NCBI GenBank assembly: GCA_019096065.1
Contig: JAGUCH010000005.1
Coordinates: forward strand, 930,001-994,000
Reading direction: 5' to 3'
Origin: Paracyclopina nana
Taxonomy: Eukaryota; Arthropoda; Copepoda; Cyclopoida; Cyclopettidae
Length of the DNA: 64,000 nt
Part shown: positions 1-9,601 of the stretch, one piece after another
Layout: every line of letters begins with the position of its first letter
Numbering within the stretch: position 1 is the first letter of the stretch
Made by a program: the position numbers and the translations under genes
The notes under the pieces: generated by a model
What the model was told of the DNA's origin: nothing
Database searches by the model: none
Seen by the model: only the letters and a program-made list of their open reading frames with translations

Positions 1-445
1 AGGACAGCACCTATGATACCTCAGTTGTGTGAAAAATAAACTGAAGCTTTTCTAGTCCATTAAAAAAGTGCTGATTTTGACTGAATAGAGCAAGCCCTGT
101 TATTCACGCATTGCAAGCAGTTGGTATCATTTTCCAGGGGTTGGTTGATAGCTAGCATAAGTTTAAAAAAGTAGACGTTGTAAAAAAATCACACGAAGGA
201 GAGAAGGAGGCACCAGTGGAGTAGAAGATGAAGTAGGAAAGATGGCACACGTGGTTGTCATAGCAACAAAGGTGGGTGTGACACTGTTGTCATAAAAAGC
301 TGGAGTAAGCATAGCACTTGGTCAGAGTTTTTGCATGTTCACTTCTTCTTGTTATTATTGTGGGCTCTCGTTGATGTTGTCCCGAATGATGATGACGCAG
401 AGGCCAGGAAAAGGCTGAGGTCACCACCGCACCTTTGGCTCTCCT
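1..445. other. Downstream flank of RhoGDI
   Basis: This stretch lies 3' of the minus-strand RhoGDI stop codon and probably contains its 3' UTR. I see no exon, no canonical AATAAA on the minus strand and no repeat. It is AT-rich with short poly-A runs. Confidence 0.5.
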
Positions 446-1746
446 TCATTGCTCCTCCCAATCTTTCTTGACTTCAATAGTCCACTCCCACTGCAACGAT
501 AACATATGATAAAAATACATATTCTTTAAGTGTAAAACATACCCCTTTTTTCACCCCCAAAGTGAATTACATCACTTTTAAAAAGTGCATTCATTTTCTT
601 GAATAATTTTTTAAAGGAGTACATTTTTTTACTCATCAGCCTTAGAAGTATAATTAAGTAACTAGCCTAAATCAGTCTATCTCAGCATGAATTTGAGGGA
701 CCATATTTTTTGTCCTAAATGCCCAAAATGCACCTAAAAACACTGAATTGGTCGGAGAAGCACCCATCCACACCTAGAACGCCTGGATAGAAAATTAACT
801 TGCGGCAGTCACCTTTAAATGCTCATTCTTGTCGTCATCGGTGAACACGGAGTTGACGTGATACGAGCCTCTTCCTGTCATTCCAGATGGAGCATCCTCG
901 ACTGGAGTCGTGTAACTGTGGGGTGTGGCTTTGGGAGCGTACGAGCCCACCATGTGGGTCATTTTGTCCACTGTGACCCCCATTCGTGAAGTTTTTTGCG
1001 TGTATTTCAGCCCAGTGACAATTTCGCGTTGCACCACAAAGTCGATGCGAATGCGAAATTTGATGCCCTCCTTGATGATGAATTTCTGGAACAGACAAAA
1101 AACACGTGTTTATGAGCCCACTTTTCTGTTATCTCGCAAACATGTTCCTCAACTTAATGATATTAAGAATTCTACATAAACTGACTTTTAACATAAGAGT
1201 TGCAAAGCGCAATTTATTTCATCTTTGAAAAAGGCTGCTCTAAAGTTAATAGTTCAGATTTTGTTATGTCAAATTAATAATTCTGCATTTGGAAAGATGG
1301 CAAATTATGCGGGGGTCACTGAAAATACTTTTAAAAAATGATAACTATTCAGCTCCTTTAACGCATTTCAAAACGTGTTTTACTCTTATTTTCATCCTCA
1401 AAGAAATTAGATTGGGTAATAACAGCGAGTCAATGTTCACCTTCTTTTTGATCTCGGCCAAATCTTGGGTGAGATCAATCTCCTTATCGGGATGTCCTTC
1501 CACGACCAGAGCCAGCTTGAGCACAATCACCTGCCGCTTGTCATCGGGGTACACGACGATTGGGGCGACGGACGAGGCCGCGGCCTCGCCCAGGAGAGCG
1601 GCTTTGTAGCGCGCCAGCGACTCGTCCTCTTTGTCCGCGTCCAAAATGTCGTTGAGCGACTTTTCCGCGGGCGGCTTGTAGCCCGCGGTTTCGTCCTCGA
1701 TTTCCTCGTGGTCAACGGGAGAAGAGGCCGCCTCAGTTCCACTCAT
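446..1746 (-). CDS. RhoGDI: Rho GDP-dissociation inhibitor (RhoGDI)
   Basis: Cytosolic chaperone that extracts prenylated Rho/Rac/Cdc42 GTPases from membranes and holds them in the GDP form. Three exons: 1746-1441, 1085-813 and 490-446, joined in phase 0 through GT-AG introns, giving about 207 residues (family usually about 204). The N-terminal arm has the conserved SLNDILDADKEDESLARYK region (about residues 29-47) that contacts the switch regions. The beta-sandwich follows, with FRIRIDFVVQREIVTGLKY, MVGSYAPK, TPVEDAP, GSY and FTDDDKNEHLK. The last exon encodes the classic end WEWTIEVKKDWEEQ. The start Met is the first in the open frame and aligns with the usual family start. It is divergently arranged with metaxin-1, 568 bp away. 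No unusual residues seen. Confidence 0.95.
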
Positions 1747-2314
1747 TTTCCTTTATCAGGGCGTGTTCGAATGGACGCCGAAGAGTTGACGTGAACTTTA
1801 CCGATAAGAATTTCTTTATGAATTTCGGTCTGCTAATGGGATCGGAATCAAAGTCAAGCCAACTTGATAATTCTCATTCCATTTCTTTTTAATTGTTTTC
1901 TCGCACTTCCTTTGGTTTTTATGGATAATTTTTATTTTGCTAATCATTAATTGATATAAATGGCAAGCAATTAGTATTCAATTTTCGGATTTGCAGAATA
2001 AGTTTTTGAAGTTTGTGCCTGAATTTTTGTACGCTCTTTCCTTTTTTCAGATGTGGTTTGACTTTTAATTTTTAAGGCAAACTACCATATGTTTTACGCC
2101 GCCAAAACATCGCCTTATTTAGGTTACAAGCATCAAATGATTTTTCTCACCTTTTAAATTTACTTTTAGATATATTCATGATGCAACATGGCCTTTTCAT
2201 GAAAGCCTTATTTCGAAACAAGAAAAGAAAATAAAGCAGCTCGGGTTAGATTCGACGCGCGTTTTGACGGAAAAAGTAAACAAATCCGAAAGTAGTTCAT
2301 TTCATAACAAAATA
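1747..2314. promoter_or_regulatory. Divergent intergenic region RhoGDI / metaxin-1
   Basis: A 568-bp gap between the RhoGDI start (minus) and the metaxin start (plus). It should carry both promoters and 5' UTRs. It is AT-rich; I recognise no TATA box at a plausible distance and no repeat. An upstream in-frame ATG at 2264 would add 17 residues to metaxin, but family alignment favours the ATG at 2315. Confidence 0.5.
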
Positions 2315-3351
2315 ATGGAGGCCTGGGCCTGGCCTTCGGATTGGGGCCTCGCCTCGTTTGACAGCCATTGTTTACAACTTTTGACGTACGCCAAATTCTC
2401 AGGGGCGCCATTGGTCGTTCATGAAAGTGGAAATCCGTTTTGGACCCCCAAGGGAAATTTGCCCGTGTTCCGCCACAACAACCTCCAACTCGCCTCATTT
2501 CACCAAGTTGTCAGCCACCTGCGAACCATGAATTACAGTGCGGATTATAACTTGACTGCCAAGCAGCAATCCGAAGTTCTTGCGTTTACCCAATTTATGG
2601 AGGAGAAATTGGCGCCCGCCATTTCCTTCGTGTTCTGGCTCGACCGCGAAAATCGCGAAAAGCTCATTCGACCGTGGTTTGCCAAGCAGATCCCATTCCC
2701 TCTCAATTTGTACTATATTGTAAGTTACTTTATCAATTATTTTTATATTTTATTTACAGCATTTTTTGAATGCAGGGAACGTATCAAAAACAAGCTGCCA
2801 ATGTCATTGAGAGCCGGTTCAACATTCCCTTCAATGAGGCTGATCCGGATAATGTTGCCATGCTGCAAACTGCAGTGTACAAAAGTGCTGAAGATTGCTT
2901 GAACATGCTGTCACATCGGCTGGGTGATGATCCCTACCTCTTTGGCCAAGCTCCCTCGTCTGCTGATGCTGTTTTGTACGGTTATTTGGCTCCACTTTTG
3001 AATGCTCTTTGGCCGAATCCGAGCTTAAAGAACTATTTGAAATCCTGTGAGAACCTGGTGAAATTCGTCAACCGAATTTCTGTCGCGTATTTCCCCAAAT
3101 TTGCAATTGATTTCGAGAAGAAAACTGCGGAGAAAACGAAGAAGGCAACTGAAGCGATGTCGCATCCGGATGCCATTGAGCCATTGGATAAATCCAGAGT
3201 TGCCATTGCTGGGTGTGTGGCAGCTTCTGTCATGAGTGCTTACGTTTATCACAAACGTGCTGTTTTTACCGAATATCTGGACACCAGTAGTGGTCGTAGT
3301 GGTGAAATCGACGATGATGAAGATGAAGAAGACCAATACCTAAAATACTAG
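2315..3351 (+). CDS. Mtx1: Metaxin-1
   Basis: Subunit of the mitochondrial outer-membrane import machinery (metaxin/SAM complex) that helps insert beta-barrel proteins. Two exons, 2315-2719 and 2776-3351, are separated by a 56-nt GT-AG intron in phase 0, giving 326 residues. The N-terminal thioredoxin-like GST-N fold is marked by WPSDWGLASFDSHCLQLLTYAKFSGAP, then NPFW and GNLPVFR. A GST-C-like half carries CLNMLSHRLGDDPYLFGQAPSSADAVLYGYLAPLL, the typical metaxin signature. A hydrophobic segment at about 277-293 fits the C-terminal membrane anchor. The protein ends in an unusually acidic tail (DDDEDEED). Start chosen at MEAWAWPSDWG because it aligns with the family N-terminus. ATTAAA at 3363-3368 could be its poly(A) signal. 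Confidence 0.93.
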
Positions 3352-3428
3352 TGTGACATTGCATTAAATGTGTCATTTTCAGTTGGTTCTCACATACTAA
3401 GTTGAGTAGCTATTTTTTGTTGTTGCAG
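3352..3428 (+). promoter_or_regulatory. Very short MTX1-SDHAF3 spacer ending in a 3' splice site
   Basis: Only 77 nt separate the metaxin stop from the SDHAF3 ATG. The spacer holds ATTAAA (3363-3368), a branchpoint-like TACTAAG near 3394-3400, a T-rich tract and TTGCAG directly abutting the ATG. SDHAF3 mRNA therefore probably begins coding at a splice junction, either of a 5'-UTR intron whose donor lies inside or upstream of metaxin, or by spliced-leader trans-splicing. Confidence 0.55.
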
Positions 3429-3848
3429 ATGACGTCGAGAATTGCGTCATTATCACATATTCAACGAGTGAGGCTACTCTACAAGACTTGCCTCAAATTG
3501 CATCGTGGCCTGCCAACCCATTTACAAATCATAGGAGATGCTTACGTTCGTGATGAATTCAAAAGACACAAATCAGCTTCAGCTCAGCAAGCAGCAATAT
3601 TCATGGAAGCGTGGGCTGTAAATATACTTTTTTTAGTTTCTTCAGCCCATTGTAAAATGATCTATTTTTTGCAGAAATATGCCTTGACCATCTCGAAGCA
3701 GGTAGATGCGAAAGGCCTCAAAAAAGGTGCTCTCTTTGGTCAGCCCTTGAAGCCTGATGACCTCGATCAATTCAATAATGAACAATTAGTGCAACTTTTT
3801 GAATTGTATGAAGAAACCAAAAAACCCAAGACAGACTATCAAAGCTGA
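3429..3848 (+). CDS. Sdhaf3: Succinate dehydrogenase assembly factor 3 (LYR-family, ACN9)
   Basis: Mitochondrial matrix LYR-motif chaperone that, with SDHAF1, protects and matures the iron-sulfur subunit of complex II. Exons 3429-3617 and 3675-3848, with a 57-nt intron in phase 0, give 120 residues (family about 120-125). Visible landmarks are VRLLYKTCLKLHRGLP (LYR-type tripeptide LYK at residues 17-19), GDAYVRDEFKRHK and the C-terminal GQPLKPDDLDQFNNEQLVQLFELYEE helix. The intron has no stop and a length divisible by three, so retention would give a 19-residue insertion. It sits directly behind metaxin-1, another mitochondrial protein gene, and converges on WDSUB1. Confidence 0.9.
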   Translation: MTSRIASLSHIQRVRLLYKTCLKLHRGLPTHLQIIGDAYVRDEFKRHKSASAQQAAIFMEAWAVNILFLVSSAHCKMIYFLQKYALTISKQVDAKGLKKGALFGQPLKPDDLDQFNNEQLVQLFELYEETKKPKTDYQS

Positions 3849-4087
3849 TGACAAATAGATCGATTTATTTACACAGCTCACCATCACAAAAAGACCGTTC
3901 TTCGAAAACAGCTTACTAGCCTTCCTTAAAAGTTGCTGATTATGATATTACATAAAGTAGATGAAGATCCAAATTGTCAAATGGATTTCCTAACCTAAGA
4001 TTATCTCAATGCCATGATGAGCCATTTAGCTCAACTTTTGAGATACGAAGAAACCCAAGGCAAGCTCATCATAAAAGCTGAAAATCT
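3849..4087. other. Convergent 3' ends of SDHAF3 and WDSUB1
   Basis: A 239-bp tail-to-tail spacer. On the minus strand the WDSUB1 stop codon TAA (4090-4088) is embedded in AATAAA (4092-4087), and a second minus-strand AATAAA lies at about 3870-3865. No canonical hexamer is visible for SDHAF3. Confidence 0.5.
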
Positions 4088-6644
4088 TTATTTGATCAAA
4101 AAGTCTTTGATGCGTTCCTGCATCTCAGCTTGTGGCACCAATTGAGTATTTTCCATCGGCAAATTCGTCATAGGACTCGTTTTCTTCCGACTCACCAGCC
4201 ATTCTTCAATTGCAGCCTTCTCATACACGAATCCATCACAACAAAGCACCGGATTAATCATCACATCTTGAGTTATAGGACAAATGAACTCCTCGGGAAT
4301 CTCCTTGTCATCCTTGATGACTCTCGAAGATTTGCTTAATAACTGTTGGGCTTGACTTTTGGTCAGTCCCAGACTCTTGACCAACCTGTCATAGGGGATT
4401 TTGGCCAGAACTCCCTCAGACCCTTCAACAAAATAAGGATCTTGAACACCATAAGCTCCATCTTCCATGGTCAAGTTGCATGACAACTTCCAAACGTTGA
4501 CACACTTGTCATTGGATCCAGAGGCTATCAAGTCACATTTGGGGTTGAATGCACAGCATTTGACATATCTTTCATGGCCTTCAATGACTCTGAGGTAAGC
4601 ATAGGAGTTGGCATCCCAAAGCCTCAGTGTTTTGTCCAAGGATGTCGATGCCATGATCAATCCGTTCTTGGCATACTTGACTGACATCACTGATCCTCCA
4701 TGGCCATTCAAGGTGAGGACAAGTTTGATCGATCCTGATTTGCCACCTTGAGTGTAAACTCTCCATACTTTCAGCAAAGAGTCATTTCCTCCTGTGGTGA
4801 TGGTGGAGTATCTGCAAGTACTTGTCATTGGCAAAATGTCTCCACAAGACACACCAAGGTCATGCCCACCATCCACAAGAAAGCAAGGCTTCTTGTCCTG
4901 GCTCCAAGCCTTCCAACCCCAAATCACTCCATCATTGTCACCACAAAAGACAAGAGAGGAGTCATGGGTGAGAGTGGCAAAAAATATGGTGGCCTCAGGT
5001 CCCTTAAACTCCTTGACATAGTCAAAGCTTTGGAGGTCAAAGATGTGTGCCATATCATCATCTCCTGCTATGATGACATATTTGCCATCTTGGGACAATT
5101 TGCAACATCTGATCACAGCTTGGCCAGGTGGAATCAAGACACCCAAAAGCTTCCAAGTTTTTGTATGCCAAATCATGGCCTGGCCTTCCATGCTCCCAAT
5201 GACAAGTACATCTTGGGCAAAGTCACAAGCATAGATGGCATATTGTCTTTGGTCCACCAGCTTGTCCATGACGATTTCTCCTTGAGGTGAAACTGACCAG
5301 AGCTTGACACACTTGTCACTTGAGCAAGTGATGAGTTGAGTATCACTGATGAATGCCATGTCATTGATGTCACCTTCGTGAGCTTTCACCTTGGCCATGA
5401 GTTGGGCATCTTCCTTTTTGGACAAGACTGACATCCTTTGGTCTTCTTCAGCCAAATCTTGGCATCCTGTCATCACAGCATTGGCAGGATTGAGCCATTC
5501 AAAGACAGCCACACACTTGTCATTGGAGCCAGTGACAAAGAAGGCTCCAGACCAGGAGAAAGCACAACTGCCCACATACCTGTCATGAGGATGTAGCTTC
5601 TTGAAAATGGTGCCTTTGTCCACATGGTAAATGCAGACCAGCTTGTCACCTCCAGTGGAGGCCACAAAAAGGCCATCCTTGGAGAACCTCACACACATGA
5701 CAGTTCCCCTGTGGTCTTTGGACAGCCTTTTCTTGCTGGTGATCTGGACATGGAGGCCAGTGACAACTGTCCAAAGTCTGACACAATCATCGTTGCCGCC
5801 AGTGGCCAAGACAAACTGGCAATCCAGACCTTGAACATGAAAAAATTGAAGTATTTTTCAATTCAGAGAGTACAAATTGATTACCAGGCTCATGCTGGGT
5901 CCAAGGAGCAAATTCACAACATAGGACTCCAAGATCATGTGCTTCCTCCACCATGGCCACAGCTTTGTGATGATTGTCTTGAACACTCCATAGCCTGATG
6001 TCACCATTGGCATCACAAGACACCAAATGTTCACCATTGGGAGTGAACTCACAGCAGAACACAGTGTGCTCAGCAGCTTGGCCGAGTTTCTTCATCAGTG
6101 ATCTGGAGCCAATGTTCCAGATGCAAGCAGAGTCATCATCACCAGATGTCACCAGCATTGTCGAGTCTGGAGAGAACCTGCAACACCTCACCCCAAGCCT
6201 GGAGGGTTGGACAAAAGTGCACATCACAGTGCAGGTCTGGAAGCAATGAAAACTCAAATAAGTACAACTAGCGCCACCTGGTGGTCAAATCTTACAGCCA
6301 GATCCCAAATAGCAGTGGAGCCATCTGTTGAGCCAGTGGCCAACATTGTTCCTTGAGGGGAGAATCTGACTTCATTGACAGCATAGGCATGATGCTTGAG
6401 GGGTGATTTGACATCTTCTCTAAATTCCCTTGATTTGAAGTCCCAATGCCATAATCTGATGCTATGATCACTAAAATTCAAAAAATATTTTTTTTACAGC
6501 CATAGTTCATAAGTTGAATATTTATGTAATTTATGAATACCTTGAAGCAGTTGCAAGTTTGTCCTTGGGGCCAAAATCACAACTATTGACATCACTGTCA
6601 TGACACCTCAAAAGTTGGATACAATCTGTTGGTATTTGCTCCAT
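4088..6644 (-). CDS. Wdsub1: WD40-repeat / U-box E3 ubiquitin ligase, WDSUB1-like, double propeller
   Basis: Probable E3 ubiquitin ligase: WD40 propellers for substrate binding and a C-terminal U-box for E2 recruitment. Exons 6644-6541, 6470-6296, 6236-5885 and 5829-4088 join in consistent phase, giving about 790 residues. I count 14 WD units, that is two seven-blade propellers split by a charged linker (DLAEEDQRMSVLSKKEDAQ). Blades 5 and 12 (HDLGV..TGGND) and 7 and 14 (HxRYV..GSNDKCV) resemble each other, which implies internal duplication. The U-box (about 721-790) has EFICPITQDVMINPV, DGFVYEKAAIEEWL and SPMTNLPM. Vertebrate WDSUB1 is about 476 residues with one propeller and a SAM domain. 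No clear SAM is present here; the 50-residue bridge has only SLGLTKSQAQQLL. Introns are 55-70 nt. Confidence 0.88.
6269..6284 (-). promoter_or_regulatory. CTCF-like site inside a 59-nt WDSUB1 intron
   Basis: Minus strand reads CCACCAGGTGGCGCTA, a complete match to the general CTCF consensus CCASYAGRKGGCRS plus TA. It occupies more than a quarter of intron 6237-6295. Binding is inferred from the motif only. Confidence 0.5.
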
Positions 6645-8006
6645 TTTTATGGGCTTGGAATCGATATGCAGTAATCAACTGTCATTGCTGTGCGTCATTG
6701 TTTTTATCAGCCAAGCCTCGAAGCTTCAGTGTGACAGTGCACTGAGAGAAGAAGGCGTGCAACGTAGCTGCGGGCCTATAGGCATGCAATTGGGCGGGAA
6801 ATTCAAACTTGGGCAGCTGAAGAGTAGAGCTTCTTCTTTCTGACAACACTTACTCTTCATCAAATATTTTTCAGACAATTTCACTAAAAAAATGAACTTT
6901 TTTGGCCCATTTGTTGCCTTAAAGATTTATTATTTTAGAATGATTTGGCTAAGTTCTGCTGCAATAAAAGGGCCAATAAATGGCTTTCTAAAGATAAGCA
7001 AATTCAAGTGAGAGGATCAAATTATTTTTTGCTGCTTCCGCTGTCAGATGATGGATAGTATTCATGTCATGCATCAATTGTAGTTAATCATTCAGTTTGA
7101 GCAGCATAAAAAGATTATTATGAAAGGTCAGATAAGAAGATGCATGAGAAGTATTTTTTCCTGCTACCAAGCTACAAAGTTGGCTGTGGACTTGCAAGGG
7201 GCAGCCAAAAAAAAATATCATCCCACTCTGAAGCTGAGAGAGAGAGGAGCCTTACTTTAGTATATATGCTATAATGCCAGGCTTTCTAGTAAATATAGTA
7301 AGTGTGGCTGCATGACCAGGAATTGAGAGAAAGCCAAGTTGTAGTAAGGCCTTTCCACCACTTGTACGCAAGAGCTTTCCTTGCTCACACACATCCATAC
7401 TCGATTGAACTGCTGAAAAAGTGCGAAATAATACCATGTTATTTGTGCAAACTCGAGGCTGGCATAGGCCTTGAGGCCTCACTTGTGAGGGCACGTGCCA
7501 AAAAGCAACAAATCCAAGAGTGCCAAAAGCCCTTTACCACCACTTGCTTGGCAGACATCCAACTAATCATCAAGATCAGGTACTTGTCAGGGGTCTTAAC
7601 ATTCACCAGGCTAATGTATTCCTAATTATCAGTGCTTCCACCTTCAATGTGCTAATACTAACTAAAAAGATAGCTGGCTTAGTTCAAAAGCCCTTAGCGT
7701 CTACATTCCTAGGATGTATCTACAATTTTATAGGAACCATTTGATTACATTTGGCACTTTTTTTCTAATTTGTTATGCTCTTGACTTGAAAGATCACATT
7801 AGAGAGGTTATTTTTTCCATGTTTAAGCTTAAAGTCCTCCTTATTTTGCTTCATTCCAGCATTTTTAAAACGAACTATTTAGCATTAAATGATACCAATA
7901 TTTTTCAGCCAATCAGAGAGAAGGAAATCAAATTCCTCCGCGCGCACTACTTTGTATGTAAAAAACGCCCTCTATGCATAAATCACTTAAACATTTAACT
8001 TTGCAG
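6645..8006. other. Divergent intergenic region WDSUB1 / orphan membrane gene
   Basis: About 1.36 kb between two divergent starts. I find no conserved exon; the open frames around 7252-7998 are short and lack family signature or codon regularity. At the right end, TTTAACTTTGCAG (acceptor AG at 8005-8006) is a good 3' splice site 8 nt before the next ATG, so a non-coding first exon of that gene may lie within this interval. Confidence 0.45.
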
Positions 8007-8014
8007 GCCCAAAA

Positions 8015-8473
8015 ATGGAATTGAGAAAGAGGAGAAAGATTGTGCTCAAACTTGCACAAGCTTTGATAGCACTCATCATTTTTAACTGGTCCATTCCTAG
8101 CACTGAGGGTTTGCCCCAGGACAAAAAGCATTCAAATGAAGATGGGTGGACTGTGGTGACTGAATCCAGGGTTCAAACTTCAACTGAACCAGGCACGAAA
8201 AAGCATGACCCTTTCAAGCCATCCACTGGCCACGTCCCTGGGGGATTGCCCATGATATCAGACTCAGCATTTAGCCTCACAATTTTGATTTATGTGTCTG
8301 TGGCTTTTTTGCTGGTGTTTTTCCTCTTTTGCTGGAAAACCAAAACGTCAGGAAATGGCGCCAATGGAGGAGAACCCAAAATGCAATGCCCATTGATGAC
8401 AAATCCTGCAGAACCCAAAATCATCCCTCCAACTCCAACATGCGACTCAACTTACAACAACGGGGGTTTCTGA
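8015..8473 (+). CDS. Small secreted/single-pass membrane protein, unrecognised
   Basis: I do not recognise a family. The 152-residue frame has a basic start (MELRKRRK) and a hydrophobic core (about 10-24) like a signal peptide. A Ser/Thr/Lys-rich ectodomain of about 60 residues follows (for example DGWTVVTESRVQTSTEPG), then a strong transmembrane helix at about 87-107 (SLTILIYVSVAFLLVFFLFCW) and a Pro/Asn-rich cytoplasmic tail ending TYNNGGF. The layout suggests a type I membrane protein. AATAAA at 8558-8563 lies 85 nt after the stop, and a splice acceptor lies just upstream of the ATG; both support a real transcription unit. It converges with DHFR, the poly(A) signal abutting the DHFR stop. 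Confidence 0.65.
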   Translation: MELRKRRKIVLKLAQALIALIIFNWSIPSTEGLPQDKKHSNEDGWTVVTESRVQTSTEPGTKKHDPFKPSTGHVPGGLPMISDSAFSLTILIYVSVAFLLVFFLFCWKTKTSGNGANGGEPKMQCPLMTNPAEPKIIPPTPTCDSTYNNGGF

Positions 8474-8557
8474 ACGGAAGCTGCACGAGATAATCATTCT
8501 TAAATCTGGATTTTATAAGAAATTGCTTATCATTTCTAGGTGTTTTAATGGCATCGT

Positions 8558-8563
8558 AATAAA
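8558..8563 (+). terminator. AATAAA poly(A) signal of the orphan membrane gene
   Basis: Canonical hexamer 85 nt after the stop, 4 nt short of the stop codon of the convergent DHFR gene. The two 3' ends must therefore overlap. Confidence 0.6.
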
Positions 8564-8566
8564 GAG

Positions 8567-9194
8567 TTACAGCTTGAATGTATGAAATGCAAAGGTGACT
8601 CCATTTTCCTCATGGTTTTGAGAGCTTTCTAATTTTTGGAGGCTTTCTAAATACTTCAAGGGATAGAAGGTATCACATGGAAAAGTAGCTTGCAATTTGG
8701 TCAAAAACAGGAATCCTGATTGACCTTTATTTTTGTCAAGCAATTGAGCTTCATACACTTGTGGACCTCCAATGTTCCAAGCTTGGCTTATTTTGCTGCT
8801 CAATAATTCAACTTGATATTTTGCTTCTGGCCAAGAGCTCACAAAAATAACATCTTTTTCCCTTGGGACTTGCCTTGATCTTGACAAGACAATTTTGATG
8901 ATTTTGTGTCCATCCAGAGCCAATTGTTCAAATAGCCCATTTTTAGCACTATGTGTCTCATAGCTGGACCTGCCCATTATCCAACAAACCTGACTTTTAT
9001 CAGGTGTCTAAAAATTGAAAATCAACCTTGGAAAACTTCTTTTGGAATAATATGCTCCATCTTACCTGAATTTCTAGAGATTTGGCCAAGAAATGCTCCC
9101 AATCAGCTTTGATGCACCAAGGAATGCCCTGATCCTTGCCTATTCCACCTATTTGGTCAATGCAAACAATTTGATGTATGAGAATTCTGGACAT
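8567..9194 (-). CDS. Dhfr: Dihydrofolate reductase
   Basis: Reduces dihydrofolate to tetrahydrofolate with NADPH, for thymidylate and purine synthesis. Exons 9194-9066 and 9007-8567, with a 58-nt intron in phase 0, give 189 residues (human 187). Landmarks: GGIGKDQGIPW (Met20-loop region), the active-site acid in KADWEHF (Asp31), IMGRSSYE (residues 53-60), IVLSR, WNIGGPQVYE (nucleotide-binding GG) and CDTFYP near the C-terminus. Vertebrate and Drosophila enzymes have Glu at the acidic position; Asp here resembles bacterial DHFR, though the rest (length, CDTFYP, ENGVTFAFHTF tail) is animal-like. The start is the first Met and matches the family. It shares its 3' end region with the upstream plus-strand gene. 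Confidence 0.93.
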
Positions 9195-9601
9195 TTTATT
9201 GTTTGGAATGTTTTGGAGGCTCTCAAAGAAGCTGGCATTTAACTAAACCTGATTTCCCAATTTTCTGAAGTCACGCAACCTTGCACATTTTACTCATTTT
9301 ACCTCATTTTGGGAATCTCTTGGGAACTGCCTTTCAATTAATGAAATCCATAGAGCTCTACATGCAGATTCAATTAGTCATGAAAGAGTGAGCTTTTATT
9401 CAATAAGAATCAATAATCGTACACTGAAATTTCATCATAAAAGTGAGTGAGTGTAGCATAAGACATCACAGGCTAAATAGTATTTTTTTTGTGTGTGTAT
9501 AGAAACATTGTAAAAAAAGTGTGGATCACAGCCATGTAACAATAATTTGTAGCAATAATAATAATAATTATGTCATAGTGTAGCATGAATACTGATTATC
9601 A
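9195..9601 (-). other. patched 3' UTR and DHFR upstream region
   Basis: Between the DHFR start and the patched stop. A minus-strand AATAAA at 9400-9395 gives patched a 3' UTR of roughly 220 nt. The remainder up to 9195 must hold the DHFR promoter. An ATAATAATAATAATTATG run occurs near 9554-9570. No other feature seen. Confidence 0.5.
9395..9400 (-). terminator. AATAAA poly(A) signal of patched
   Basis: Canonical hexamer on the minus strand about 200 nt after the patched stop codon; no better candidate lies closer. Confidence 0.55.

Noticed and set aside
2264..2314. Upstream in-frame ATG of metaxin-1
   Set aside because: The 17 added residues (Ser/Lys/Asn-rich) have no family counterpart; the ATG at 2315 aligns with the metaxin start.
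4748..5290. 180-codon plus-strand frame and other long frames opposite WDSUB1 and patched exons
   Set aside because: Antisense shadows of clearly conserved coding exons.
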